From: Rhodoferax sp.
Lineage (GTDB): Bacteria; Pseudomonadota; Gammaproteobacteria; Burkholderiales; Burkholderiaceae_C
DNA length: 64,000 bases
Direction of reading: 5' to 3'
Assembly: GCA_024235935.1 (NCBI GenBank)
Contig: JACKLL010000002.1
Location: forward strand, 186,001 to 250,000
The notes beneath the pieces are model-generated. The model did not search any database. It had not been told where the DNA came from and worked only from the letters and a program-made list of their open reading frames with translations. This document shows, in pieces, positions 50,243-58,223 of this stretch (position 1 is its first letter; each line of letters begins with the position of its first letter). The position numbers were made by a program, and so were the translations under genes.

Positions 50243-50701
50243 ATGGTGAACATCATGCACAAGGTCGGTATCCGTGCACCCCTTGCCCAGGTCTACGCTG
50301 CCGTAGCGACGACACAGGGCGTTGCCGGCTGGTGGAGCGAGGAGACGACGGGCGCTTCTGAACCTGGCGGCAGGATCGATGTCCATTTCCGCAAGCCCGA
50401 TGGCGAAATATTGGGCGGCATGGGCATGCGCGTGACCCAGTTGGCGCCCGACAGCGAGGTGCGCTGGCGCTTCGAATCGGGACCTGATGAGTGGATAGGC
50501 ACCGATGCCGTGTTCAAGCTGTCACGCGACGGTGACTACACGGTTGTGCTGTTCAGCCACGAAAACTGGCGCGAGCAGGTGGAGTTCATGGCGCATTGCA
50601 GCACCAAGTGGGCCACCTTCATGATGAGTCTCAAGGACTATGTCGAGACCGGCAAGGGCCGGCCCGCGCCACATGACGTGAAGATCGACAACTGGAACTG
50701 A
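50243..50701 (+). CDS. SRPBCC (AHSA1/START-like) protein B
   Basis: A 152-residue helix-grip protein: IMHKVGIRAPLAQVYAAVATTQGVAGWWSEETTGASEPGGRIDVHFRKPDG, EVRWRFESGPDEWIGTDAVFKL, VLFSHENWREQVEFMAHCSTKWATFMMSLKDYVETGKGRPAPHD. The ending W-x-FMMSLKDYVETGKGxPxPxD is common to a distinct SRPBCC subgroup. Ligand unknown. AGGAGG precedes ATG 50243. It ends the rightward regulator-propeller-SRPBCC unit, converging on the PXPV gene. Confidence 0.9.
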   Translation: MVNIMHKVGIRAPLAQVYAAVATTQGVAGWWSEETTGASEPGGRIDVHFRKPDGEILGGMGMRVTQLAPDSEVRWRFESGPDEWIGTDAVFKLSRDGDYTVVLFSHENWREQVEFMAHCSTKWATFMMSLKDYVETGKGRPAPHDVKIDNWN

Positions 50702-50815
50702 GCGCTGCGAGGCGGCGTCCGCCTTCGGATAGTGGCAACGCTTCGGCCGTGCAGCCGCCCATCCGGACGGAGCGTCGACCGACCGACCCCCTGCGGATCG
50801 CTCGGTCGATGTTGC

Positions 50816-51199
50816 TCAGCGTCGGTGTCCGCCACGGTCGTCGTCGCGACCGCCGCGGTCATCGAATCGGCCCTGCGGGCCATGGCCGTGCCTGTGGTGC
50901 CATTTGCCGCGATGCCAGCCCGGTTGCTGGCCGTAGTAGATGATGGCCCGTGGCTGCACGAATACCGGGCGTGGCTGCACGTAGACCGGTGCCGGCTGCA
51001 CGTAGACGGGCCGCGGCTGAACATAGACCGGCTGTTGCGGCACATAGATCGGTGCGGCCTGCACATGGCCGCCCGGTATCTGGATGCCGATGGAGACGCT
51101 CACATCACTGCGGGCATGGGCACTGGACGCGGCACCGAGAGCGGCGAATGCGAGGACAGCCGCTGCGGCGAGGTGTCGGGAGAGAAGGGCAGATGGCAT
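50816..51199 (-). CDS. PXPV-repeat secreted protein
   Basis: A 127-residue exported protein: Sec signal peptide (LAAAAVLAFAALGAASSAHA, cleaved near 29), a short conserved start DVSVSIGIQIPGG, four tandem 7-residue repeats PVYVQPR/PVYVQPA/PVYVQPR/PVFVQPR (57-84), then a His/Arg/Gly/Asp-rich tail (WHRGKWHHRHGHG...) that could bind metal. This is the PXPV-repeat family common in Burkholderiales; function unknown, location periplasm or surface. It lies downstream of the PhoQ-like gene, but a separate promoter with a direct repeat at 51228-51262 suggests it is a target of that system. AGGAG is spaced 6 nt from the ATG. Confidence 0.82.
   Translation of the reverse strand: MPSALLSRHLAAAAVLAFAALGAASSAHARSDVSVSIGIQIPGGHVQAAPIYVPQQPVYVQPRPVYVQPAPVYVQPRPVFVQPRAIIYYGQQPGWHRGKWHHRHGHGPQGRFDDRGGRDDDRGGHRR
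50948..51031 (-). repeat. Four 21-bp coding tandem repeats
   Basis: Encodes the four PV(Y/F)VQP(R/A) heptads of the PXPV protein. Codons vary little between units, so copy number could change by slippage. Confidence 0.8.
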
Positions 51200-51227
51200 G
51201 GAAAGGCTCCTGGGGTAGTGATGCCTC

Positions 51228-51262
51228 TATGGTGCTACCCGCCCACTGAACACTTCCTGAAC
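51228..51262 (-). promoter_or_regulatory. Response-regulator box and promoter of the PXPV gene
   Basis: Read on the minus strand: GTTCAG-N5-GTTCAG, 11 nt, then CACCATA, ~29 bp before the ATG. The same architecture and a near-identical Shine-Dalgarno context (CCCCAGGAGC) occur before the glycine-zipper gene at 54312-54346. An 11-bp-phased direct repeat about 12 bp upstream of the -10 is the PhoP/OmpR-class activation layout. Confidence 0.65.
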
Positions 51263-51311
51263 GAAAACGATTCTTTTCGCTTGGCGCGGGAGCCGGGAGA
51301 GGGCGGCCGGC

Positions 51312-52667
51312 TCAGCCCGGTGGCAACCGGATCTCGACCCGCGCCCCACCCCAGGGGGAGCGGCCCAGCACCAGCGTCCCCTGGTGGCTGGTGACCAGAT
51401 CGTTCACCACTGCCAGCCCGACGCCATGGCCGGGCACCTGCTCGTCGCCGCGCACATGCAGTTGCAGCACGGACGATGGGTCCGGCGGAAACCCCGGGCC
51501 GTCGTCGTCGATGTGCACCAGCAGTCCCTGCGCGTCGCGCGACACCTGCACGGCCACCTGTTGCCGTGCCCACTTGGAGGCGTTGTCCATCAGGTTGCCC
51601 AGCATCTCGAAAGCGTCGCCTTCGTCGATGCGCCACTCCAGGTCGGCCGGGCAGTCCAGCGTGAACTGCAGTGCCTTGTTGGCGTGTACCTTGGCCAGTG
51701 CATCGCGGATGCGCTGCAGGATCGGTGCCAGGGCGAGATAAGGGGCGAAACGCGCCGTGCCGCTGGCGCCGGCGCGTCCCAGCTGGTGCTGCACGATGTC
51801 GTCCATGCGCCGGACCTGCTCGGCAACGGTCGTGCGCAATTGTGCGGGTTCGTCCAGCGCGCCGCGCAGCACGGACAGTGGCGTCTTGAGGCTGTGGGCC
51901 AGGTAGCTCAGGGCCTCCTTGAAGCGGGTCTGGCGTACCCGCTCCTGGCGGATCAGCGTGTTGAGGTTATCGGTCAGTGCCGCGATCTCGCTCGGGTAGT
52001 GCTGTTGCACCTCGACCTGTTCACCGCGTTCGATGCGCTGGATCTCGCCGACCACGCGGCGCAGCGGCGACAAACCCCATTGCAGCAGCGCGGCCTGCGA
52101 CAGCAGCAGCAACAGCCCGGCCCCGCCGAGCCAGGTCCACAAGGTGCGCGCAAAGGCAGCCACCTCGCGATTGAAGCCGGCACTGTCTTCCAGCACCGAC
52201 AGCTCCAGCACCACGGCGCGCGTCCCGACGGCCCAGCGCACGCCGTATGCCACGGCCAGGTAGTCGCGCCCGTCGGCGGTGGGACTTTCATAGCGCCATT
52301 CGCCCACCGGGACGTCGCGCAGAAACGGCGCTGTGACGGTCACGCTGGAGGGGGAGCGCCATACCGTATCGCGTGCGAGGTTGCGCACGCTGGCGTACAG
52401 GCCAGACCCTGGCAGCGACAGGCGGGGTTCGGGAAAAGACGGTGGCATCACCAGCGCACCGTCGGCGTCGACCTCGGTGCCGGCCAGCAGCAGGTAGACC
52501 GTGCTTTGCAGTTGTGCGAAATGGGCGGCGCGCACACTGTCGCTGTGGGCACGCTGCACGGCCCAACCGGCCGCTGCAACAAATGCGCTCAGTACCAGCG
52601 TCGCCCCCAGGATCAGTCGGACCCGGATGGACCGGCCCAGGACGCGCTGCAACAGGGAGGCGGTCAT
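51312..52667 (-). CDS. PhoQ-like sensor histidine kinase
   Basis: A 451-residue membrane kinase: helix 1 (LILGATLVLSAFVAAAGWAVQ), a ~150-residue periplasmic sensor, helix 2 (LGGAGLLLLLSQAALL), HAMP-like linker (LSPLRRVVGEIQRIERGE), dimerisation box with His258 in LAHSLKTPLSVLRGAL, and ATPase motifs NLMDNASKWA (N box), DDDGPGF (G1) and GHGVGLAVVNDL (G2). The HSLKTPL form of the H box is the hallmark of PhoQ-type kinases. Signals for PhoQ are low Mg2+, acid or cationic peptides; here the sensor domain is not obviously similar in sequence. It follows the response regulator by 49 bp. Confidence 0.93.
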   Translation of the reverse strand: MTASLLQRVLGRSIRVRLILGATLVLSAFVAAAGWAVQRAHSDSVRAAHFAQLQSTVYLLLAGTEVDADGALVMPPSFPEPRLSLPGSGLYASVRNLARDTVWRSPSSVTVTAPFLRDVPVGEWRYESPTADGRDYLAVAYGVRWAVGTRAVVLELSVLEDSAGFNREVAAFARTLWTWLGGAGLLLLLSQAALLQWGLSPLRRVVGEIQRIERGEQVEVQQHYPSEIAALTDNLNTLIRQERVRQTRFKEALSYLAHSLKTPLSVLRGALDEPAQLRTTVAEQVRRMDDIVQHQLGRAGASGTARFAPYLALAPILQRIRDALAKVHANKALQFTLDCPADLEWRIDEGDAFEMLGNLMDNASKWARQQVAVQVSRDAQGLLVHIDDDGPGFPPDPSSVLQLHVRGDEQVPGHGVGLAVVNDLVTSHQGTLVLGRSPWGGARVEIRLPPG

Positions 52668-52716
52668 GTGCGGCGCCAGGCGCGAAGCTTGCCGGCCTGC
52701 GCCGGTGTCTGAATTT

Positions 52717-53388
52717 TCATGCGAGCGTGAAGCGATAGCCGCGTCCCCGCAGCGTCTCGATGGGCGCCAGCGTGCCGGCCGGATCGAGTTTGCGGCGCAG
52801 CCGGCCGATCAACACTTCCAGCACGTTGCTGTCGCGGTCGTCGTCGTGCGGGTAGAGATAGTCCGACAGCTCCTGCTTGCTGACCACGCGTGCGCGTTCG
52901 CGCACCAGGTACTCCAGCACGCGGTATTCGAAAGTGGTCAGCTCGACGGGCATCCCGCTCAGCTGCGCCTGCTGCGCCGAGAAATCTATGGCCAGGGGCC
53001 CCAGCGTGAGAACTTCCGATGCGGCCTGGGTGGCGCGCCGCAGCAGCGCCTTGACGCGGGCGGCCAGCTCGGGATATTCGAAGGGCTTGACCAGGTAGTC
53101 GTCGGCGCCGGCCTCCAGCCCCGTCACCTTGTCCTGCCAGCTGCTGCGGGCGGTGAGGATCAGGATCGGCAGCGTGCGGCCGTCGGCGCGCAGCCGCTGC
53201 ACGATGGTGAGGCCGTTGACCTTGGGAAGCCCCAGGTCGACGATGGCCAGGTCGACCGGGTATTCGCGCGCCTGGTGCAGGCCGTCCTCGCCGTCCGCCG
53301 CCTGGTCGACACGGTAGCCGTCAGCCTCGAGCCGGCGCGCCAGCGTGAGCCGCAGCGGGGCTTCATCCTCGATCAGCAACAGGCGCAT
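52717..53388 (-). CDS. PhoP/OmpR-family response regulator
   Basis: A 223-residue regulator: receiver domain with acidic E8/D9, phospho-acceptor D51 (LAIVDLGLP), T/S switch in ILILTARS and K in YLVKPFE; then a winged-helix domain (~125-223; LTTFEYRVLEYLVRERARVVSKQELSDYLYPHDDDRDSNVLEVLIGRLRRKLDP, ending GRGYRFTL). Partner of the adjacent PhoQ-like kinase. ATG 53388 begins the conserved MRLLLIEDE; upstream in-frame codons have no such match. It lies 25 bp after the PepSY gene. Confidence 0.95.
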   Translation of the reverse strand: MRLLLIEDEAPLRLTLARRLEADGYRVDQAADGEDGLHQAREYPVDLAIVDLGLPKVNGLTIVQRLRADGRTLPILILTARSSWQDKVTGLEAGADDYLVKPFEYPELAARVKALLRRATQAASEVLTLGPLAIDFSAQQAQLSGMPVELTTFEYRVLEYLVRERARVVSKQELSDYLYPHDDDRDSNVLEVLIGRLRRKLDPAGTLAPIETLRGRGYRFTLA

Positions 53389-53413
53389 GGGGGCAGCTTC
53401 CGTTCGGCCGCGG

Positions 53414-53647
53414 TCAATTGCCGGCGTCGATGAACACCACGCGTACCTCGCCCCTGGGCGTGACGACCTTGACGCGCCATACGGTTCGGCGGCCGGACTC
53501 GGTCTTGTCCACCGACAGCACACGCCCACCGGTCTGGCGCTGCGCGGCGGCGGCGGCCTGGTCGCGGCTGACGTCTGCCCACGCCGGTGCGCAAAGGCCC
53601 AGCAGCAAGGCACAGACGGCGAACAGGCGCCCTGCCGTGGCCGTCAT
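53414..53647 (-). CDS. PepSY-domain periplasmic protein
   Basis: A 77-residue exported protein: signal peptide (RLFAVCALLLGLCAPAWA, cleaved near 22) then a minimal PepSY domain, DVSRDQAAAAAQRQTGGRVLSVDKTESGRRTVWRVKVVTPRGEVRVVFIDA. PepSY proteins often modulate proteases or sensor kinases in the envelope, and small ones are frequently encoded first in TCS operons in this group. It is the first gene of the pepSY-regulator-kinase unit. ATG 53647 gives a clean signal peptide; ATG 53725 would add 26 charged residues. Confidence 0.85.
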   Translation of the reverse strand: MTATAGRLFAVCALLLGLCAPAWADVSRDQAAAAAQRQTGGRVLSVDKTESGRRTVWRVKVVTPRGEVRVVFIDAGN

Positions 53648-53772
53648 GTGTCGGCGCACGGCCCGCCAGCGGCTGCAACCCGTTCGGATCGCAGCGGGTT
53701 CGGCGGGCAGACCGGTCCTGTTCATGGCGTGGTGCTTGGCGGCGGATAACATCCCGGCATCGTACTACCGCA

Positions 53773-54282
53773 TCACCGGGGCAAAGGGTCGACCGATACC
53801 CGCACCTGCAGCTGGCGGCCGGGGTCCTGGGGCATCAGTGCGACAAACTGCTGGCCGCGGTATTCATACGCCACCTGGTAGCCGGTCAGGCGTTGCTGCA
53901 TCTCGTTGACGGTCTGGCAAGTCTGGACCTGGCGCGGCACCTGCTCGTAGCGGTCGCCGCCGCGGTTGGCCAGGCGATCGCCGGTGAAGGCGCCGACCAC
54001 GGCGCCCAGCGCCGTGGCAGCCTCGCGGCCATGGCCATTGCCCAGCTGGTTGCCCAGCACCGCGCCTGCCACGCCGCCGATCACCGCCCCGCCATAGCCG
54101 CGCTGGCCTTCGACGCGATGCGTTTCGTTGATCCACTGGCTGCTGCATTCCTGGCGCGGAACGGCCACGGTCTCGTATTGCGGCTGGACACTGCGTACGC
54201 GCGCGGTGTCGACATAGGTGTCGGCATGGGCGCTCAATGCGGCAGTCGCCAGCAAGGGCAGCAGAATGATGAAGCGGGTCAT
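53773..54282 (-). CDS. Glycine-zipper 2TM-domain envelope protein
   Basis: A 169-residue exported protein: signal peptide (FIILLPLLATAALSAHA), a conserved DTYVDTARVRSVQPQYETVAVPRQECSSQW, and a glycine-zipper membrane hairpin YGGAVIGGVAGAVLGNQLGNG...AATALGAVVGAFTGDRLANRGG (~66-112), followed by a C-terminal soluble part with CQTVNEMQQRLTGYQVAYEYRGQQF. Such Rick_17kDa/SlyB-like proteins sit in the outer membrane and respond to envelope stress; no lipobox is present here. Its promoter resembles that of the PXPV gene. ATG 54282 is 7 nt past AGGAGC. It lies 125 bp upstream of the PepSY gene start. Confidence 0.88.
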   Translation of the reverse strand: MTRFIILLPLLATAALSAHADTYVDTARVRSVQPQYETVAVPRQECSSQWINETHRVEGQRGYGGAVIGGVAGAVLGNQLGNGHGREAATALGAVVGAFTGDRLANRGGDRYEQVPRQVQTCQTVNEMQQRLTGYQVAYEYRGQQFVALMPQDPGRQLQVRVSVDPLPR

Positions 54283-54311
54283 GGAGTTGCTCCTGGGGTT
54301 GGGTTGGAGCG

Positions 54312-54346
54312 TATGGTGCGCCGGCAGGGCTGAATGCCGGCTGAAT
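54312..54346 (-). promoter_or_regulatory. Response-regulator box and promoter of the glycine-zipper gene
   Basis: Read on the minus strand: ATTCAG-N5-ATTCAG, 11 nt, then CACCATA, ~30 bp before the ATG. Spacing and the CACCATA element are identical to the PXPV promoter, with RTTCAG half-sites. Confidence 0.65.
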
Positions 54347-54493
54347 GGAATGCAATTCGGTGCGCAGCGGGACATGGTGGTTTTCATCGATGTTCCGTAC
54401 ACCGGCGGCCGCTTGCGCTCGTCCAGCCGCACGGGTTGCGTGCCCCGGTGCCGCGTCCGTGATACAAGTCGGGACGTCCCCCATCGCAACACC

Positions 54494-55201
54494 ATGTCCC
54501 ATCCAGTCGCAGCCCACTTCACCGAACCCACCACCGACTACTGGCAGTCGATACGCCCAGCAGAGCCCCAGGTGTCGACGGAGGGGCCCTGGCGACACGG
54601 ATACCCGGCCCGGCTGCCGGACGGACGGGTGCTGGTGCTGCCGATCCGCCAACTCGCCAGCGAACCGCAGCACGCGGTGGCCTCCCTGCTGGTCAACCAG
54701 GCATCGATGGAGGTGGTGGACACGCTGGCGCAGTCGCTGGCCGAGCGCCTGCGGCCGCTGGCGCCCGAGTGCGTGATCGGCCTGCCCACGCTGGGCTTGA
54801 CGCTGGCGCCGCTGGTCGCGCGCGCGCTGGGCCATTCACGCTACCTGCCGATGGGCTATTCGCGCAAATTCTGGTACGACGAGGCCTTGTCGGCGCCGGT
54901 GCATTCGATCACGTCGCCGGTGCCGGGCAAACGCATCTATCTGGATCCGCATCTGCTGCCGCTGCTGCACGGCAAGCGGCTGGCACTGGTGGACGATGCG
55001 CTCAGTACCGGAACGACGATGCTGGCCGCATGGGACCTGATCGAGGCGATCGGCGGCCAGGTCGTCGCCTGTGGCGTGGCGATGCTGCAGGGCCGGCGCT
55101 GGGCCGACAGGCTGGGGCCCGAACGCACCACCAAGGTGGTGGGCGTCTTCGACAGCCCCTTGCTGCAGGCCGTGCCGGAAGGCTGGGTGCTCAGGACCTG
55201 A
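54494..55201 (+). CDS. Phosphoribosyltransferase-family protein
   Basis: A 235-residue PRTase-fold protein. The PRPP loop is clear: LALVDDALSTGTTMLAAWDLIEA (~160-182). It is preceded by ECVIGLPTLGLTLAPLVARALGHSRYLPMGYSRKFWYDE and a hood region IRQLASEPQHAVASLLVNQASMEVVDTLA. It is closer to the adenine/uncharacterised PRTase group than to xanthine-guanine or orotate enzymes, and probably makes a nucleotide from a purine base and PRPP. It overlaps the convergent deaminase gene by 11 bp. With the nucleoside hydrolase and deaminase opposite, a purine-salvage link is plausible. ATG 54494 starts the conserved MSHPVAAHFTEP. Confidence 0.83.
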   Translation: MSHPVAAHFTEPTTDYWQSIRPAEPQVSTEGPWRHGYPARLPDGRVLVLPIRQLASEPQHAVASLLVNQASMEVVDTLAQSLAERLRPLAPECVIGLPTLGLTLAPLVARALGHSRYLPMGYSRKFWYDEALSAPVHSITSPVPGKRIYLDPHLLPLLHGKRLALVDDALSTGTTMLAAWDLIEAIGGQVVACGVAMLQGRRWADRLGPERTTKVVGVFDSPLLQAVPEGWVLRT

Positions 55202-56300
55202 GCCGGGCGTCCAGCGGCAGGCGCAGCGCATCGAACGCTTGCGCGAATTCCCGCTGCCAGCGCTGGCGGGTGCCGTCGTCCATCCATGCCCCGTCGAGGC
55301 CGTTGCGCATGAAGCCGCGCAAGTCATCGATCGAAAAGCCGAAGTCGCGCACCATCATCATCCAGGCCTGTGTCGGCGTGACCTTGTGCAAGGTCGGGTC
55401 GTCGGTATTGGGGTGGATGCGCAGGCCCAGCCCGGGCATGCGCCGGATCGGGTGATCGAGCGCCCAGCGGTCCTTGGGCAGGGTGCGCAGGTAATAGGAA
55501 TTGGTCGGAACCACGGTGAAGATGATGCCGCGCTCGGCGCATTGGCGTGCGAAATCCGGCTGGTCGACGATGGTGTAGCCGTGGTCGATGCGGTCGACCT
55601 TCAGCAATTCGACGGCTGTCCGCACGTTCGTCCACGGCATGCCGAATTCGCCGGCGTGCGCCGTGGTCTTGAGGCCGGCCTTGCGCGCCATTGCATACGC
55701 CGGCGCGAACAGCTCAGGTGGCCGGTCAACCTCGCTGTAGTCGATGCCGATGCCCAGCACCCGGTCCTGTCGGTGGTCGATCACCCATTGCACCATGTCG
55801 ACGGCGTCCTGCGGCGACGCCTCGCGGTCGATGGACGGGATCAGCCAGCCGGCGATGCCATGGTCGGCCTGTGCGTCCTCGATCGCGCGCACGATGGCTG
55901 CCAGCGCCACCGGATACGGGATATTCGAATCACGTGCGGTTCCGGTCGGGTTCCAGAAGAATTCGGCATGGCGCACGTTGTGGCGCGCCGCGTCTTCCAG
56001 GTACTCGTAGGTGATGCGGTACAGATCGTCCGGCGTCGCCAGCAGGTGCGCGTCGAGCGCACGCAGGGCCTTGAGCACTCCGACCGGCTTTTCGCCGCGT
56101 GCGTAGAAGACATCGACCTCGTCCTGTGTCAGGGGCGCCGGCGCGTCGTGTTCGCCTGCACGCTGCGCCGCTTTTGCTGCAAGCGCCCGGAACGTCGTGT
56201 GGCGTACGGTGCCCAGCAGGTGGCAGTGGATCTCGACCTTGGGGATGGCGTGCAGAAAGTCTTGCAGCGTCGATGGGGTGTCAAGAGCAGGTGTTGTCAT
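55191..56300 (-). CDS. Adenosine deaminase-family amidohydrolase
   Basis: A 369-residue metal-dependent deaminase. Visible landmarks: metal His-x-His in PKVEIHCHLLGTVRHTTF, HAGEFGMPW (His/Glu), RIDHGYTI (catalytic His), and IHPNTDDP (metal and second Asp). Compared with classical adenosine deaminase (EGT, CPTSN, TDDP), the second loop is changed to VVPTNSYYL and the first reads LGT, so the base or ribose recognised may differ (adenine, N6-substituted adenosine and others are options). It lies 97 bp downstream of the nucleoside hydrolase in the Dpp-type operon. ATG 56300 is used; an ATG 12 codons upstream is possible. Confidence 0.87.
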   Translation of the reverse strand: MTTPALDTPSTLQDFLHAIPKVEIHCHLLGTVRHTTFRALAAKAAQRAGEHDAPAPLTQDEVDVFYARGEKPVGVLKALRALDAHLLATPDDLYRITYEYLEDAARHNVRHAEFFWNPTGTARDSNIPYPVALAAIVRAIEDAQADHGIAGWLIPSIDREASPQDAVDMVQWVIDHRQDRVLGIGIDYSEVDRPPELFAPAYAMARKAGLKTTAHAGEFGMPWTNVRTAVELLKVDRIDHGYTIVDQPDFARQCAERGIIFTVVPTNSYYLRTLPKDRWALDHPIRRMPGLGLRIHPNTDDPTLHKVTPTQAWMMMVRDFGFSIDDLRGFMRNGLDGAWMDDGTRQRWQREFAQAFDALRLPLDARLRS

Positions 56301-56397
56301 GGGCGGTCGATCCAGTGGGTCGTGCGGGGTCATGCAGGGGGTGATTGCGGGGTTCTGCGGACGGCGATCAGGTCGCCTGCCATGGGCCGGATCGGCA

Positions 56398-57351
56398 TCA
56401 TGGCGCAGCTGCCGCACGGGCCAGCGCCTGCAGCACGGTGGCGCGCAGCCGCGCTTCGTCTGCGCTGCTGGCGACCAGGACGTTGGGTGCCGCACGCCGG
56501 GGTACCCGCCACTCGAGCACCGTCATTCCCCGCGTGTGCTCGCCCCGCAGCTCCATCACCATGTGGGCAGGGCGAAAGACCATCGCCTCGGGCGTGACCA
56601 GGGCTGCGGCCGCCGTGGGGTCGTACAGCGCCATCGGCAGATGGCCGTCTGCACTGGCGATCTGCACGTAACCGAGCAGCAGATCCGCCAGCATCTCTGC
56701 ACGTGCGCCGCCCGCTGCGCGCAGCGCCTGTGCGTCGGCGGCATGCACCCGCACCTGCCGGCAGGCGTCCAGCCCGACCATCGAAAAGGGGACGTGGTGG
56801 TCCAGCACCTGCTGCACCGACTCCGGATCGACCGCGGCGTTGAACTCGGCGGCGGCGCTGTGGTTTCCCGGGCCGGCGCTACCGCCCATCCACAGCAACT
56901 GCCCGATGCGGGGCGCCAGTTCCGCATGGCGCGCCAGCAGCGTGGCCAGATTGGTCAGGGGGCCCAGCGCGAGCACGGTGACGGCTTGCGCGGACTGCCG
57001 CAGGTGCTGCGCCAGCGCCGTCACCGCATCGTCACTCGCCAGTGCCGTGCGGTCCGAGGGCAGCTGCCGGCCGGCCGAGCGCATGGCGTCGTCGCCCAGG
57101 ATGTTCTGCGCGGTGACCAGAGGGCACGCCAGCGGCTGGGCGCAGCCGGCATGGATGGGGAATGTCCAGCCAAAGCAGTGGGCCGCGCGCAAGGCGTTGT
57201 CGGTCACCACCGGCAGCGGCGCATTGCCCGCGACCAGGGACATTCCCGCGATATGCCAGTGGGCTTGGGCCGCAACCGTCAGCACCGCGGCCAGGTCGTC
57301 GAAGCCCATGTCGGTGTCGATCCACAGCGAGGGCATGGATGCCGATACCAT
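56398..57351 (-). CDS. IU-type nucleoside hydrolase
   Basis: A 317-residue calcium-dependent N-ribohydrolase: SLWIDTDMGFDDLAAVLTV carries the D-x-D-x3-DD metal site, then AGNAPLPVVTDNALRAA, VLALGPLTNLATLLARH, MGGSAGPGNHSAAAEFNAAVDPESVQQVL and the second metal/ribose site LYDPTAAAALV. It splits nucleosides into base and ribose in the cytoplasm. Its ATG (57351) overlaps the stop of the ABC ATPase gene as ATGA, so it is made with the transporter, strong context for nucleoside or nucleoside-like substrates of that importer. Confidence 0.92.
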   Translation of the reverse strand: MVSASMPSLWIDTDMGFDDLAAVLTVAAQAHWHIAGMSLVAGNAPLPVVTDNALRAAHCFGWTFPIHAGCAQPLACPLVTAQNILGDDAMRSAGRQLPSDRTALASDDAVTALAQHLRQSAQAVTVLALGPLTNLATLLARHAELAPRIGQLLWMGGSAGPGNHSAAAEFNAAVDPESVQQVLDHHVPFSMVGLDACRQVRVHAADAQALRAAGGARAEMLADLLLGYVQIASADGHLPMALYDPTAAAALVTPEAMVFRPAHMVMELRGEHTRGMTVLEWRVPRRAAPNVLVASSADEARLRATVLQALARAAAAP

Positions 57352-58223
57352 CACGCGCTCGCCGTATCGGTGGTCGCCTCCCACTGGCGCCGCGGGTCCG
57401 GCACCGGCGTGGCCGCCAGCAGCTGGCGGGTGTAGGCATGGGCCGGCCGATCGAGCACGGTATCGGCGTCGCCGCTTTCGACGACCTTGCCGCCGGTCAT
57501 CACCACCACCCGGTCGGCCAGCGCACGCACCACGCCCAGGTCATGGGTGATGAAGAGATAGGCCAGGCCCCTGTCGCGCCGCAGGTCGGCCATCAGGCGC
57601 AGGATCTGCGCGCGGACCGACACGTCAAGTGCCGACACCGGCTCGTCGGCGATGATCACCGCGGGTTGCGACGCCAGCGCCCGCGCGATGCCCACGCGCT
57701 GGCGCTGGCCGCCGGAGAGTTCGTGCGGCAGCCGGTGCCGGAAGTGCGCGGGCGGCAGGCCGACCTGGTCGAGCAGGGCATCGACTTCGTGCGCGATCGC
57801 AGCGGCGTCGAGCCCGCGGTTGTATTGCAGTGGCAGCGCGATCGCGCGTGCGATCGGGTGGCGAGGGTTCAGCGAACCGCCGCTGTCCTGGAACACCACC
57901 TGCACCTCGCGCCGGAACCGGCGCGCCGCATCGGCAGGCAGAGTGCGGATGTCCGTGCCGCGGTACAGGATGCTGCCGCTCGATGGCGCGGTGAGTCCCA
58001 GCAGCATGCGTCCCAGCGTCGTCTTGCCGCTGCCGCTCTCGCCGACCAGGGCGACGACCTCGCCCGGGTGGACCACAACCGACACGCCGTCGACGGCGCG
58101 CTGCATCCGGGCGGGTCGGAACAGGCCGCCGCTGCCGCGGATGGCGAACAGGCGGCTCACGTCGCGGGCTTCGAGCAGCGGTGCTTGCCGGTCTGCCGCA
58201 GGGCGCTGGTCCGGCGTGTTCAT
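57351..58223 (-). CDS. Dpp/Opp-type ABC ATPase (DppF-like)
   Basis: A 290-residue ATPase: Walker A GESGSGKTT, Q-loop VQVVFQDSGGSLNPRHPI, signature LSGGQRQRVGIARALA, Walker B AVIIADEPVSALDVSV, H-loop LFITHDLGVVR, and ending ...HAYTRQLLAATP, the family tail. It lacks the extended C-terminal Fe-S-like cysteine region of full DppF proteins and is therefore short for the family (about 290 versus 320-350). ATG 58223 overlaps the stop of the upstream ATPase gene. Confidence 0.94.
   Translation of the reverse strand: MNTPDQRPAADRQAPLLEARDVSRLFAIRGSGGLFRPARMQRAVDGVSVVVHPGEVVALVGESGSGKTTLGRMLLGLTAPSSGSILYRGTDIRTLPADAARRFRREVQVVFQDSGGSLNPRHPIARAIALPLQYNRGLDAAAIAHEVDALLDQVGLPPAHFRHRLPHELSGGQRQRVGIARALASQPAVIIADEPVSALDVSVRAQILRLMADLRRDRGLAYLFITHDLGVVRALADRVVVMTGGKVVESGDADTVLDRPAHAYTRQLLAATPVPDPRRQWEATTDTASA

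Noticed and set aside
50948..51031. Short regularly spaced repeats that could suggest a CRISPR or satellite array.
   Set aside because: Repeats are 21 bp, adjacent without spacers, and code in frame for the PXPV heptads.
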